A program made the translations under genes and the position numbers. From assembly GCF_013282725.1 (NCBI RefSeq), contig NZ_CP054043.1:372001-436000 (forward strand): DNA of 64,000 nucleotides. Direction: 5' to 3'. Of the stretch, positions 46,975 through 56,971 are shown piece by piece. Within the stretch, counting starts at the first letter, position 1. Each line of letters starts with the position of its first letter. The DNA is from Yersinia mollaretii ATCC 43969 (GTDB lineage Bacteria; Pseudomonadota; Gammaproteobacteria; Enterobacterales; Enterobacteriaceae). Under the pieces are notes generated by a model. That model had not been told where the DNA came from and searched no databases. It saw only the letters and a program-made list of their open reading frames with translations.

Positions 46975-46977
46975 TCT

Positions 46978-47007
46978 CAGGCGCGGTCGCATTCACCACC
47001 GCGCCTG
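46978..47007. terminator. Bidirectional hairpin between tadG and exbD
   Basis: CAGGCGCGGT (46978-46987) pairs perfectly with ACCGCGCCTG (46998-47007) over ten GC-rich bases. It lies one base after the tadG stop region and eight bases from the exbD stop, between converging genes. T-tracts are weak on both sides. Confidence 0.65.
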
Positions 47008-47014
47008 TTGCAGG

Positions 47015-47440
47015 CTATTTAGCGCCACCAGCTTCCATACCGACTAATCCCACCTTGAGATAACCTGATTTACGCAGCGCATCCATCACGCTCATCAAGG
47101 TTTCATAATCCACCACTTTATCCGCTTGGAAGAAGATGGTGGTCTCTTTGTTGGATTGGGTCACTTTATCCAGTGCCATCGCCAGAGAATCGCGATCAAC
47201 CTGTTTGTCACCGACATATAACTGGTTATCCGCTTTCACCGTCAGGAAAACCGGCTTCTCTGGCCGTGGTTGCGGCACCGCTGAAGATGCCGGGAGATCC
47301 ACTTTGATATCAACCGTGGCTAATGGTGCTGCCACCATAAAGATAATCAGCAATACCAACATGACATCAATGAAAGGCGTCACGTTAATTTCGTGCAATT
47401 CGCCACTTTCATCGAGGTTATCATTCATCCGCATCGCCAT
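47015..47440 (-). CDS. exbD: TonB-system protein ExbD
   Basis: 141 residues, the same length as E. coli ExbD. One N-terminal membrane helix (about 23-43) carries the proton-path aspartate in INVTPFIDVMLVLLIIFM (D25 region), followed by a periplasmic domain (VDLPASSAVPQPRPEKPVFLTV). ExbBD converts proton flow into movement of TonB and so drives every TonB-dependent receptor, including the one at 15884-18682. Confidence 0.96.
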   Translation of the reverse strand: MAMRMNDNLDESGELHEINVTPFIDVMLVLLIIFMVAAPLATVDIKVDLPASSAVPQPRPEKPVFLTVKADNQLYVGDKQVDRDSLAMALDKVTQSNKETTIFFQADKVVDYETLMSVMDALRKSGYLKVGLVGMEAGGAK

Positions 47441-47443
47441 AAA

Positions 47444-48442
47444 TCACCCCGCACGCAATTGGTGAGGTTGCTTAGCGGACTTTGCTTCCGTGCGGCTGCT
47501 CAGGTCAAGGTCACGGCTTAACAGCAGTAACACCTGCGCCGCAACATCACCCACTTGCGCACGATAAGAGCCAATCAAGCGAGCAAAAATATTGTAGATA
47601 ACCACCGCAGGGATTGCCGCAACCAGACCTAATGCAGTTGCCAGCAGGGCTTCAGCGATACCCGGTGCAACAACCGCCAGATTGGTAGTCTGCGAATGGG
47701 CAATGCCGATAAAGCTGTTCATGATGCCCCAAACCGTACCAAACAACCCGACAAAGGGGGAGATAGCGCCGATAGTGGCCAGGAAACCATTGCCTTTGCC
47801 CATTTGGCGGCCAATCGCGGCGACCCGACGCTCTAAACGGAACGCCGTACGCTCTTTAATGCCATTGTTGTCATTCGATTCTGCCGACAGCAAACGCTCG
47901 TTCTGCGCTTCACGCAGCAATAGGCTGCTGATGCTATCTGGGGCAAAGACCTCTGCACGCTCGGATGCGGTATCCAGATCGGTGACGGCACCAATGACTT
48001 CATGCTCTTGTAGTAAGCGGCGACGGGCGCGGAATAGTTCGGTGCCCTTGGAGAACAGAATGGTCCAAGTGACGATTGACGCCAACACCAAACCGATCAT
48101 GACACCTTTAACCACCACGTCAGCATGTTGATACATTCCCCAGACAGATAAGTCCATCGCCAGCCCTTGTGGGGCGGGGGCCGTTATCGGCTGAACCATG
48201 GGAGCTGGGCTTGCTTCAGCGTTTGCTGCGGTAGCAGCCACGGAGGTAATTTCTGGTGCAGGTAGTGGTGTCGAGGTTGCCGTTGTTGGTGTCGTCACGG
48301 ATGAAGCCACTGCACTGCTGTTGCCGGGTGCTGCTTGTACATGGCCCGTTAAACCCACCACCAGCAATAGTGCCATCACGCCTGTCATCACTCGGCCTTG
48401 CACGAATGATCTATCTTTAATCTCTTTGCCAGCTGTTTTCAC
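47444..48442 (-). CDS. exbB: TonB-system protein ExbB (long N-terminal form)
   Basis: 332 residues from GTG 48442, favoured by GGAGG (48449-48453) six bases away over an in-frame ATG at 48466. The C-terminal two thirds match Exb[50 protein letters not shown] and [25 protein letters not shown]. The first 80 residues, a cleavable-looking signal and an A/T/P-rich stretch, are extra relative to E. coli ExbB (about 244). Three bases separate it from exbD. A Fur box lies upstream. Confidence 0.94.
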   Translation of the reverse strand: MKTAGKEIKDRSFVQGRVMTGVMALLLVVGLTGHVQAAPGNSSAVASSVTTPTTATSTPLPAPEITSVAATAANAEASPAPMVQPITAPAPQGLAMDLSVWGMYQHADVVVKGVMIGLVLASIVTWTILFSKGTELFRARRRLLQEHEVIGAVTDLDTASERAEVFAPDSISSLLLREAQNERLLSAESNDNNGIKERTAFRLERRVAAIGRQMGKGNGFLATIGAISPFVGLFGTVWGIMNSFIGIAHSQTTNLAVVAPGIAEALLATALGLVAAIPAVVIYNIFARLIGSYRAQVGDVAAQVLLLLSRDLDLSSRTEAKSAKQPHQLRAG

Positions 48443-48518
48443 GCTGTGCCTCCACCCAATATGCATATCAATTTAAGGACGAAATCAGGGGCCGATCATA
48501 CCAAACAAATGGGGGATT

Positions 48519-48537
48519 GATAGTAATTATCATTAGT
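48519..48537. promoter_or_regulatory. Fur box upstream of exbBD
   Basis: The core TGATAGTaATTATCA (48518-48532) matches the 15-base Fur pattern at 14 positions. It is about 77 bases upstream of the exbB start, so exbBD should be induced when iron is scarce. Confidence 0.75.
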
Positions 48538-48923
48538 GTTTACGCCGATTTTTTGAGAAAAAATGAGAAATCTCCGGATATCAGTCACTACGCGGCTTAA
48601 TGGGCAGGATTGAGCGGCTAGCTGTACAGCGGGAGTGACATTAATTGTAAAGTTGAGAAACCGATTGATTGAGTGCCATCATCTCTGCTCAGGATGAAAT
48701 CTCCTCTCGCCGATGATTCCTTAATAAATCTCCCATTTCGCAACTTTCGCAGCATTTTCCTATGATTAACCCATAGAAAACAGCGGGTCACCCTCTTGAG
48801 TTTTTTTCATGCTAAAAGCTGCGCTCAGGCCACAACCATCATGTTAACGTAAGAAATAATTTCCCCTATATATGCTGGCCAATGAATCGAGGGCATAGCT
48901 GATAAGAAGGTAACAACGAAATC
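48538..48923. other. Divergent intergenic region exbB/metC
   Basis: No gene seen. It should hold the metC promoter. I could not find a clear MetJ box (tandem AGACGTCT-like). AGAAGG at 48905-48910 is the metC ribosome site. Confidence 0.4.
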
Positions 48924-50135
48924 ATGTCTGCAAATAAACCCACCACCGAAAAACTGGAAACACTGCTGGTCAGCGCGGGCAGAAGCAAGAAATTCACCCA
49001 AGGCTCGGTCAATACCGTGATTCAGCGAGCATCGTCTCTGGTTTTCGACTCCGTTAAAGCGAAAAAACAGGCCACCATTAATCGGGGAAATGGCGCACTA
49101 TTCTATGGCCGCCGAGGCACCCTCACCCATTTCTCCTTACAAGAAGCGATGACTGAACTGGAAGGAGGCGCGGGCTGCGTGCTCTATCCTTGCGGAGCTG
49201 CCGCGATCAGCAATGCGATTTTATCATTTGTTTCAGCGGGCGATCATGTGCTCATGACCGGTTCAGCCTATGAACCGGCTCAAAGTTTCTGCGATAAAAT
49301 TTTATCGCGCATGAACGTCACCACCACCTATTTTGATCCGACGATTGGCGCTGGGATAACCGCCCTGATTACACCAGAAACCAAAGTCGTTTTCCTTGAG
49401 TCCCCCGGCTCCATCACCATGGAAATACAGGATATTCCGGCGATGGTAAAAGCGATCCGCGCCGTCGCACCTGAGATGATCATCATGATGGACAATACTT
49501 GGTCGGCCGGTGTGCTGTTTAAAGCATTGGATTTCGATATTGATATCTCGATCCAATCAGGGACGAAATATATTATTGGTCACTCTGATGCCATGTTGGG
49601 GATCGCAGTGGCGAATGCCCGATGTTGGGAGCAACTACGAGAAGACTCTTATTTGATGGGGCAGATGGTCGATGCGGATACCGCCTACCTTGCCAGCCGA
49701 GGGTTGCGCACCCTGAGCGTTCGCTTAAAACAGCATGAGAAAAACAGTATTGAGATTGCTCACTGGCTGGCTCAGCGCCCAGAAGTGGCGGCGGTCTATC
49801 ACCCTGCACTGCCGAGCTGCAAAGGTCACGAGTTCTATCTGCGTGACTTCACGGGCTGTAACGGTTTGTTCTCCTTTGAACTCAAAGAGGAGTTAACACA
49901 GTCGCAGTTAGAAGCTTATCTCGACCACTTCACCCACTTCAGTATGGCCTTCTCATGGGGCGGTTTTGAGTCCTTGATTCTGGGCTATCAACCCAAGGAT
50001 ATCCGCGCCATTCGCCGATATGAGGCCGAAGGAATTAAAGGTACGTTATTCCGTCTGCATATTGGTCTGGAGAGTGTTCAAGATTTGCAAGATGACTTGA
50101 CGGCAGGGTTTGAGCGCATTAAAACAGTGCAATAA
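48924..50135 (+). CDS. metC: Cystathionine beta-lyase MetC
   Basis: 403-residue PLP enzyme converting cystathionine to homocysteine, pyruvate and ammonia in methionine synthesis. Fold type I landmarks: [43 protein letters not shown] and the PLP lysine in [14 protein letters not shown] (about K213). Length is close to E. coli MetC (395). Its place next to exbBD is the standard enterobacterial order. Confidence 0.96.
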   Translation: MSANKPTTEKLETLLVSAGRSKKFTQGSVNTVIQRASSLVFDSVKAKKQATINRGNGALFYGRRGTLTHFSLQEAMTELEGGAGCVLYPCGAAAISNAILSFVSAGDHVLMTGSAYEPAQSFCDKILSRMNVTTTYFDPTIGAGITALITPETKVVFLESPGSITMEIQDIPAMVKAIRAVAPEMIIMMDNTWSAGVLFKALDFDIDISIQSGTKYIIGHSDAMLGIAVANARCWEQLREDSYLMGQMVDADTAYLASRGLRTLSVRLKQHEKNSIEIAHWLAQRPEVAAVYHPALPSCKGHEFYLRDFTGCNGLFSFELKEELTQSQLEAYLDHFTHFSMAFSWGGFESLILGYQPKDIRAIRRYEAEGIKGTLFRLHIGLESVQDLQDDLTAGFERIKTVQ

Positions 50136-50150
50136 CGGGTTCTGATCTTC

Positions 50151-50175
50151 ATGCGCGGTCGCAATCTCCGCGCAT
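50151..50175. terminator. Hairpin downstream of metC
   Basis: ATGCGCGG (50151-50158) pairs with CCGCGCAT (50168-50175). It lies 16 bases after the metC stop. The T-tract is poor. It shares GCGCGGTCGCA with the hairpin after tadG. Confidence 0.5.
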
Positions 50176-50364
50176 TAATCCTCTCTTACAAAAATAGTAT
50201 CAATGGCGCGTATATATCCCCTCAAAAATTCAGTTATTGAGGATAAGATCAATGTGGTTCAGCGCCAATGCAGATACACTAGGTCGGTCCCCACCAATAT
50301 GAGTTCTGACAAAGATGAGTCCTTGCAGACCATATCCTCACACGATAGGCAAACAGGAATAGAA

Positions 50365-51027
50365 ATGGATGTATTACGCGAAATCCTTCATGCCTTATGG
50401 CAGCAGGATTTTAGTAAACTTGCCGACCCGAATGTGATTTGGGTTATTTACGGCATTCTCTTTACCACCCTATTTTTAGAAAACGGTCTGCTGCCGGCTT
50501 CTTTCCTCCCCGGTGATAGCTTGTTGCTATTGGCGGGGGCATTAATTGCCAAAGGCGTCATGGGATTCTTACCCACCATGATCATTCTGACCATTGCGGC
50601 CAGTCTCGGCTGTTGGCTGAGTTATCTGCAAGGGCTGTGGTTAGGCGATACCAAAGTGGTCAAAAGGTGGCTATTACAGTTACCGGTGCATTATCGTCAG
50701 CGCGCCCACACCCTATTTGTGCGCCATGGTCTGGCGGCCCTGATTATTGGCCGTTTCCTCGCTTTTGTCCGCACCCTGTTACCCACACTTGCCGGGATTT
50801 CGGGCCTGAATAGTGCGCGTTTTCAGTTCTTTAACTGGCTCAGTGGGTTGCTTTGGGTTGGCAGTGTTGTCGGGTTGGGCTTTGCCCTCAGCCAAATCCC
50901 CTTGGTTAAGCATTATGAAAATCAAGTCATGACCGCCCTGATGATTTTACCTATCGTTTTGCTGCTGGTCGGTTTGGTCGGCACACTGGTTCTGGTGTGG
51001 TGCAAACGTAAAAGCGTCACTGAATAG
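50365..51027 (+). CDS. yghB: DedA-family membrane protein YghB
   Basis: 220 residues from ATG 50365 (AGGAA just upstream), equal to E. coli YghB; an open frame extends upstream to 50203 but adds a polar tail absent from the family. DedA landmarks: [22 protein letters not shown] and the arginine motif [19 protein letters not shown]. Several membrane helices. DedA proteins are implicated in lipid carrier recycling, membrane potential and cell division. It stands between metC and yqhC as in E. coli. Confidence 0.92.
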   Translation: MDVLREILHALWQQDFSKLADPNVIWVIYGILFTTLFLENGLLPASFLPGDSLLLLAGALIAKGVMGFLPTMIILTIAASLGCWLSYLQGLWLGDTKVVKRWLLQLPVHYRQRAHTLFVRHGLAALIIGRFLAFVRTLLPTLAGISGLNSARFQFFNWLSGLLWVGSVVGLGFALSQIPLVKHYENQVMTALMILPIVLLLVGLVGTLVLVWCKRKSVTE

Positions 51028-51041
51028 CCAGACAGTTAACC

Positions 51042-51935
51042 TCAGTTAGTGCGCAGTTTGGCGACCTCTTCGCTAGGGGTATGGCCGAAATAGCGTTTAA
51101 ATTCCCGGCTAAACTGTGAAGCACTTTCATATCCCACTTTGTTTGCGGCGGTGCTGGCCTTTAGGCCGTCGTGTAACATCATCATCCGCGCGCGATGCAA
51201 CCGATAAGTTTTTAGGTATTGCAGCGGAGACGTATTGGTCACCGCTTTAAAGTTGTGATGAAACGCCGAAACACTCATGTTCACATCGGCCGCCAACTGC
51301 TCGACATTCAGGTTATCGGCAAACTGATGCTCAATCCGCCGGAGTGTTTTGGTGATCTGATTGAAGTGCCCGTGGCGGTTGACCAACGCCTGCAAAGCAC
51401 CGCCACACTGACCGCACAGCACATAGTAGAGAATTTCACGCACAATTTGTGGGCCAAGCACTCTGGCATCACGGGGTGTGGACATCACATCCAGCAACCG
51501 CTCGGTGGCGCACAACATCTCATCTGTTAGCACTGACGAGTTAACGCCCGAAGCATTGCCGAACGGTTTATCCAGTTCATCATCACCGATATCTATCAGT
51601 AAATCCTGTAGCATCTGGCTATCTATATGAATGGAGATCCCTGCCAGCGGTATCTCTGGGCTGGCGAAGGTTTCACATTCAAACGGCAGTGGCACCGTCA
51701 AAATCAGGTAGTTTTTGGGATCGTACCGAAACACCTTACTGCCCAAATAGCCGACTTTATGCCCCTGAAATATAATCACCACACTGGGGGTGTACATTAC
51801 CGGAGTGCGCGGCTGATGAACGGTGGAGTACAGAATTTTCACCCGTGGTACGGCAGAAGGGGTTAAACCATTGCCCTGAGCCAGATGGGCAATCTTCTCA
51901 GCCATCAGCGCTTGAATATCGTTAACCTCTACCAT
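51042..51935 (-). CDS. yqhC: AraC-family activator YqhC
   Basis: 297 residues from ATG 51935 (AGGTG upstream). The only longer option begins at a TTG, 51968. The N-terminal domain ([30 protein letters not shown]) is the AraC_N effector domain. Two helix-turn-helix motifs close the protein ([50 protein letters not shown]). YqhC senses aldehydes and activates yqhD and dkgA, which lie divergently beside it here. Confidence 0.93.
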   Translation of the reverse strand: MVEVNDIQALMAEKIAHLAQGNGLTPSAVPRVKILYSTVHQPRTPVMYTPSVVIIFQGHKVGYLGSKVFRYDPKNYLILTVPLPFECETFASPEIPLAGISIHIDSQMLQDLLIDIGDDELDKPFGNASGVNSSVLTDEMLCATERLLDVMSTPRDARVLGPQIVREILYYVLCGQCGGALQALVNRHGHFNQITKTLRRIEHQFADNLNVEQLAADVNMSVSAFHHNFKAVTNTSPLQYLKTYRLHRARMMMLHDGLKASTAANKVGYESASQFSREFKRYFGHTPSEEVAKLRTN

Positions 51936-52131
51936 TGTGCTCTCACCTGCTTCTGTTATCTGGGGCAATCTATCATCGAAAACGATCTGACATAAATTGT
52001 GCTCTATTTGTCACATTTTCTACAGTGCTTTGGAGAAATAGGCAAGAGCAAGGCAGGAATGTGCATTGAGCTATGGCGCTAAGTTGCCGACAATGGCTGA
52101 CAATAAAATCGACAACACTGGAAGACAAATC

Positions 52132-53289
52132 ATGCAAAACTTCACCCTTCATACCCCGACTAAAGTGCTGTTCGGTACTGGCCAAATAGCGCAATTGAAC
52201 AAAGAAATTCCTGCTGATGCCCGTATTCTTATTACCTACGGTGGTGGCAGCATTAAGCAAAATGGCGTGCTGGATCAAGTCCATGACGCACTGAAAGGCT
52301 TTGATTTCCTAGAGTTTGGCGGCATTGAACCTAACCCAACCTATGAAACCCTGATGAAAGCTGTGGAGCTGATCCGGGCAGAAAAAATCAACTTCCTGCT
52401 AGCTGTGGGCGGTGGTTCAGTATTGGATGGCACCAAGTTCATAGCTGCTGCCGTCAACTATCCACAAGATCCATGGCACATTCTGGAAACCACAGGCAGC
52501 GATATCAAGGAAGCACTGCCGATGGGTTCAGTACTGACCTTACCGGCCACCGGCTCTGAAACCAACAGTGGTGCAGTGATCAGCCGTCGCAGCACCGGTG
52601 ATAAACAGCACTTCTTCTCACCCCATGTTCAACCCCTGTTTGCCGTGTTGGACCCGGTGGTTACTTACAGCCTGCCGCCACGTCAGGTCGCTAATGGGGT
52701 TGTCGATGCATTTGTGCATACCATCGAACAATATCTGACCTACCCGGTTGATGCGAAAGTACAAGATCGCTTCGCGGAAGGGCTGCTATTAACCCTGATT
52801 GAAGATGGCCCGAAAGCCCTGACCGATCCAGAAAATTATGACGTGCGCGCCAATATCATGTGGAGCGCCACCATGGCACTCAATGGCCTGATTGGCGCAG
52901 GTGTGCCGCAAGACTGGGCGACACATATGCTGGGCCACGAACTGACAGCGCGTCATGGTCTTGACCATGCACAAACACTGGCGGTGGTGTTGCCTGCTCT
53001 GCTGGTTGCCAAGAAAGAACAGAAACGTGCCAAGCTGCTGCAATATGCTGAGCGTGTCTGGGGGCTGCGAGAGGGGAGTGAAGAACAGCGCATTGATGCC
53101 GCCATTGAAGCGACTCGCCATTTCTTTGAAAGCATGGGTGTGGCGACGCGTCTGTCCGCCTACAAACTGGATGGCAGCTCTATTCCCGATTTAATCAAAA
53201 AATTGGAAGAGCACGGTATGACCCAACTTGGCGAGCATGGTGATATCACACTGGCGGACAGTAAACGTATCTACGAAGCTGCGGTCTAA
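52132..53289 (+). CDS. yqhD: NADPH-dependent aldehyde reductase YqhD
   Basis: 385 residues from ATG 52132 with GGAAG upstream; an upstream TTG (52066) in frame is not needed for family alignment. Iron-type group III alcohol dehydrogenase: GGGSVLDGTKFIAAA for the cofactor, GSETNSGAVISR, and metal ligands within VDAFVHTIEQY, MLGHELTARHGLDHAQTLAV. It detoxifies short aldehydes such as butanal and methylglyoxal. Ends at a long hairpin. Confidence 0.95.
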   Translation: MQNFTLHTPTKVLFGTGQIAQLNKEIPADARILITYGGGSIKQNGVLDQVHDALKGFDFLEFGGIEPNPTYETLMKAVELIRAEKINFLLAVGGGSVLDGTKFIAAAVNYPQDPWHILETTGSDIKEALPMGSVLTLPATGSETNSGAVISRRSTGDKQHFFSPHVQPLFAVLDPVVTYSLPPRQVANGVVDAFVHTIEQYLTYPVDAKVQDRFAEGLLLTLIEDGPKALTDPENYDVRANIMWSATMALNGLIGAGVPQDWATHMLGHELTARHGLDHAQTLAVVLPALLVAKKEQKRAKLLQYAERVWGLREGSEEQRIDAAIEATRHFFESMGVATRLSAYKLDGSSIPDLIKKLEEHGMTQLGEHGDITLADSKRIYEAAV

Positions 53290-53330
53290 TAAAAAGGTGT
53301 AATAGAATCGGCGATAGCAGATTCTCTCTC

Positions 53331-53370
53331 ATGACTGAAGGCATTACCCTGATGCAATGTCTTCAGTCAT
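53331..53370 (+). terminator. Hairpin downstream of yqhD
   Basis: ATGACTGAAG (53331-53340) pairs with CTTCAGTCAT (53361-53370), with further pairing inside (GCATT/AATG). It follows the yqhD stop by 42 bases; the trailing sequence has only a loose T-rich tail. Probable terminator. Confidence 0.65.
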
Positions 53371-53616
53371 CCGCTTAATCATTATTTTCACCTATCTTAT
53401 TGGCGATATATTTATTTATTACTAGGCTTTGGACTGTTACCACATTACCCCCCTATCTCAGTGGCAGGTCAGCGCCGACGATAGACCGACTCAAATTTGA
53501 TGGCTTCCCGCACGTGATAAATACCAATCAAGCTAATTAATATGATAATCACGACTAAACTTACACTATCGGTCACCGGGCTGAAACAGCTCAGTTTGTA
53601 AGCTAAGGAGATACAC

Positions 53617-54450
53617 ATGGCGACGCAACCCATTATCAAACTGCACGATGGAAACCTCATGCCGCAGCTTGGCCTCGGAGTTTGGCAGGCAACGATTGAA
53701 GAGACACAGCTTGCGGTCAGTAAGGCATTAGAGGTGGGCTATCGGTCAATCGATACCGCCGCTATTTACAAAAATGAAGTGGGTGTCGGCAAGGCACTAA
53801 AAGCGGCAGGCGTCCCCCGCGATGAGCTATTTATTACCACCAAATTGTGGAATGACGACCAGCGCTACCCAAAACAGGGGCTGAAAGAGAGCTTGGAGAA
53901 ACTTCAGCTCGATTACGTGGATCTCTATCTGATCCATTGGCCCGATCCAGCGCAAGATCGATACGTCAGTGCTTGGCGTGAGCTGATCACATTAAAAGAG
54001 CAGGGTTTGGTCCGCAGTATTGGTGTCTGTAACTTCAACATCCCTCATCTGCAACGATTGATTGATGAAACCGGTGTTGCCCCAACCCTCAATCAGATTG
54101 AGCTGCACCCGCTGCTACAGCAGCGCCAGCTACATGCCTGGAATGCCACTCACCATATTGCGACCGAATCTTGGAGCCCCTTGGCACAAGGTGGCGAAGG
54201 TGTTTTCGATCAAGCGGTGATCCGCCAGCTCGCGCAAAAATACAACAAAACACCGGCACAGATCGTGATCCGTTGGCACCTTGATTGCGGGCTGATTGTT
54301 ATCCCAAAATCGGTCACCCCTACGCGCATCAGAGAGAATTTTGAGGTGTTTGATTTTAAGCTGCATAAAGATGAACTGACGGCGATTTCGAAGCTGGATT
54401 GCGGTAAACGATTGGGGCCAGACCCAGATATTTTCGGATCTGACCACTGA
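53617..54450 (+). CDS. dkgA: Aldo-keto reductase DkgA
   Basis: 277-residue 2,5-diketo-D-gluconate/methylglyoxal reductase. AKR landmarks: SIDTAAIYKNEVGVGKAL (catalytic D and Y), TTKLWNDDQRY (catalytic K), LIHWPDP (H), and the cofactor-binding VIPKSVTPTRIRENFEVFDF. AAGGAG precedes the ATG. Sits after yqhD as in E. coli and is likely under YqhC. Confidence 0.95.
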   Translation: MATQPIIKLHDGNLMPQLGLGVWQATIEETQLAVSKALEVGYRSIDTAAIYKNEVGVGKALKAAGVPRDELFITTKLWNDDQRYPKQGLKESLEKLQLDYVDLYLIHWPDPAQDRYVSAWRELITLKEQGLVRSIGVCNFNIPHLQRLIDETGVAPTLNQIELHPLLQQRQLHAWNATHHIATESWSPLAQGGEGVFDQAVIRQLAQKYNKTPAQIVIRWHLDCGLIVIPKSVTPTRIRENFEVFDFKLHKDELTAISKLDCGKRLGPDPDIFGSDH

Positions 54451-54470
54451 TTTCAGCCCTATATTTTCAG

Positions 54471-56741
54471 CTAATGGGGCTTGCCTTTACCTTTGCTCAT
54501 GCCCGAAGACTTATTCACCGGCGCTCTGTTTGCGCCGGTTTTGCTGCCTGATGACTTAGAGGCTGTCGGATTAGTGGTTGATTGCGGTTTCTTACCCGCA
54601 GGTGCAGCAGCGGCTCGACTCCCCGGCTGGCGCTGGCGGGTAATTGAGGTGTGCTTAGTCAGCGCAGGCGTATGATGGCGCAGTGCGCGACGGGCTTCGC
54701 GCTGCTCTTCGATCGTCGGTGCTGGCACCAAACATTCACGACGGCTACCAATCAGATGCTGTAGCCCCATATCGCCTAATGCATCGCGAATCATCGGCCA
54801 GTTAGCCGGATCATGATAGCGCAGTAATGCTTTATGCAACCGACGCTGGCGATCGCCTTTCGGCACCACCACATCCTCACTTTTGTAATCGACTTTCGAC
54901 AGCGGATTCTTACCGGTGTAGTACATGGTGGTGGAGTTCGCCAGCGGAGAGGGGTAGAAGTTCTGCACCTGATCCAAACGGAAGCGATTTTTCTTCAGCC
55001 ACAGCGCCAAATTGACCATGTCTTTATCTTCCGTCCCCGGATGGGCGGAGATGAAATAGGGGATCAGATACTGCTCTTTACCCGCCTGCTTAGAGTAGGT
55101 ATCAAATAGCTCTTTAAAGCGCTGATAGCTGCCCATGCCCGGTTTCATCATTTTGGAAAGTGGCCCTTCCTCAGTGTGTTCCGGTGCTATTTTCAAATAG
55201 CCGCCGACATGGTGGCTGGCTAATTCTTTGATATAACGCGGATCTTCAACTGCCAGATCGTAACGCACCCCAGAGGCTATCAGGATCTTTTTAATCCCCT
55301 TCAAATCACGCGCCCGGCGGTACAAAGAGATAGTTGGCTCATGGTTAGTGTCCATGTGCGGGCAGATCTCAGGATAAACGCAAGAGGCACGGCGGCAAGT
55401 TTGCTCAGCACGTGGTGATTGGCAGCGCAGCATATACATATTTGCTGTCGGGCCACCCAGATCGGAAATAATGCCGGTAAAGCCAGGCACTTTGTCACGA
55501 ATCTCTTCGATTTCACGAATAATGGAGTCTTCCGAGCGGCTCTGAATGATGCGCCCTTCATGCTCAGTGATAGAGCAGAATGAACAGCCGCCGTAGCAAC
55601 CGCGCATGATATTGATCGAGAAACGGATCATGTCATAGGCTGGGATCGGTGATTTGCCATAAGCGGGGTGCGGCACGCGCTGATAAGGTAGCGCAAAGAC
55701 ACTGTCCATCTCTTCCGTGCTGAGCGGAATCGCTGGCGGGTTAATCCAGATGTAGCGGTCACCATGTTTTTGCATCAAAGCCCGCGCACAACCGGGGTTA
55801 GTTTCATGATGCAAAATCCGTGACGTGTGTGCATATAGCACTTTGTCTGCCTTCACTTTTTCGTAAGAAGGCAGCAGGACATAGGTTTTTTCCCATGGCT
55901 TGGGTTTCGCGGCACGCACCGTGATCGGTTTAGCTTCGGGTTCAGGGATATCATTGGTCGCACACGGCAGATCGTCGCCATAGGGATTGGGGATGGCCTC
56001 AATGCGCCCAGGGCTATCCAGACGAGTAGAATCCACCCCACTCCAGCCCGGCAACGCCGTTTTGCGCATCACCACCGTGTTACGCACATCCTGAATATCA
56101 GCAATTTTCTCCCCCGCCGCCAGCCGATGAGCCACTTCAACCAGTGGCCGCTCGCCATTGCCGTACACCAACATATCCGCTTTCGCATCCACGATAACTG
56201 AACGGCGCACGGTGTCTGACCAATAATCATAGTGGGCAATACGCCGCAGACTGGCCTCGATGCCACCGAGTAGTACCGGCACGTGGCTATAGGCTTCTTT
56301 GCAGCGCTGGCTATACACCAATGTGGCGCGATCTGGCCGCTTACCGCTTTGGTTATCAGGGGTATAAGCATCATCGTGACGCAATTTTCGGTCAGCGGTA
56401 TAGCGGTTGATCATCGAGTCCATATTCCCGGCAGTCACACCAAAAAACAGATTCGGCTCACCGAGGCGCATAAAATCGTTTTTGTTGGTCCAATCCGGCT
56501 GCGCAATAATCCCCACCCGGAAACCTTGGGCCTCTAACATGCGGCCAATGATCGCCATCCCAAAACTGGGATGGTCAACATAGGCATCACCGGTGATGAC
56601 AATGATATCGCAGCTGTCCCAGCCCAATATGTCCATCTCCTCCCGTGACATCGGCAAGAATGGCGCAGTGCCGTAGCATTCAGCCCAATATGGCTGATAA
56701 GAAAACAGGTCACGCTCTGGTTGGATCAGGCTGGTACTCAT
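54471..56741 (-). CDS. ygiQ: Radical SAM protein YgiQ
   Basis: 756 residues. After a YgiQ-specific N-terminal domain ([25 protein letters not shown]) the radical SAM cluster is CYGGCSFC (CX3CX2C) within [17 protein letters not shown]. Further conserved cysteines occur in [14 protein letters not shown]. The C-terminal 60 residues are a basic, low-complexity tail ([19 protein letters not shown]). Reaction unknown. Convergent with dkgA with only 20 bases between. Confidence 0.93.
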   Translation of the reverse strand: MSTSLIQPERDLFSYQPYWAECYGTAPFLPMSREEMDILGWDSCDIIVITGDAYVDHPSFGMAIIGRMLEAQGFRVGIIAQPDWTNKNDFMRLGEPNLFFGVTAGNMDSMINRYTADRKLRHDDAYTPDNQSGKRPDRATLVYSQRCKEAYSHVPVLLGGIEASLRRIAHYDYWSDTVRRSVIVDAKADMLVYGNGERPLVEVAHRLAAGEKIADIQDVRNTVVMRKTALPGWSGVDSTRLDSPGRIEAIPNPYGDDLPCATNDIPEPEAKPITVRAAKPKPWEKTYVLLPSYEKVKADKVLYAHTSRILHHETNPGCARALMQKHGDRYIWINPPAIPLSTEEMDSVFALPYQRVPHPAYGKSPIPAYDMIRFSINIMRGCYGGCSFCSITEHEGRIIQSRSEDSIIREIEEIRDKVPGFTGIISDLGGPTANMYMLRCQSPRAEQTCRRASCVYPEICPHMDTNHEPTISLYRRARDLKGIKKILIASGVRYDLAVEDPRYIKELASHHVGGYLKIAPEHTEEGPLSKMMKPGMGSYQRFKELFDTYSKQAGKEQYLIPYFISAHPGTEDKDMVNLALWLKKNRFRLDQVQNFYPSPLANSTTMYYTGKNPLSKVDYKSEDVVVPKGDRQRRLHKALLRYHDPANWPMIRDALGDMGLQHLIGSRRECLVPAPTIEEQREARRALRHHTPALTKHTSITRQRQPGSRAAAAPAGKKPQSTTNPTASKSSGSKTGANRAPVNKSSGMSKGKGKPH

Positions 56742-56859
56742 GGCAACACTCTTTGAATTGGGGAAAGTTGAGGTGGTTCGGGTTAAGAAATCATCACCGG
56801 GCGGCGATTATACGCATTTATCCATGGGAAGAGGAAGGATATTGGTGAATCAGAGCCAG

Positions 56860-56906
56860 TTTCGGTTGATATTGGGTTCAGGTGTTCGGTTCGGTTGACA
56901 TGAGAT
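56860..56906. repeat. Solo end fragment of the palindromic repeat family
   Basis: TTTCGGTTGATATT (56860-56873) followed by GTTCGGTTCGGTTGACATGAG (56884-56904, one copy of the end motif) reproduces the paired end motifs of the elements at 21806-22390 and 25589-26278, without any core. It sits in the ygiQ/ftsP intergenic space, 30 kb away. Confidence 0.55.
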
Positions 56907-56971
56907 TGGGTGGTTGGTTTGGTGATTGGTTTGGTCAATCTGATCAGCCAATCACCTAACCCGAACCCTAC

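Noticed and set aside
50203..50364. N-terminal extension of yghB
   Set aside because: Polar, unlike the DedA family, whereas ATG 50365 has a good ribosome site and gives the family length.
53469..53618. Small minus-strand frame with a hydrophobic segment between yqhD and dkgA
   Set aside because: The stretch SVSLVVIIILISLIGIY looks like a membrane helix, but the start overlaps the dkgA start, no ribosome site is visible and nothing similar is known at this position.
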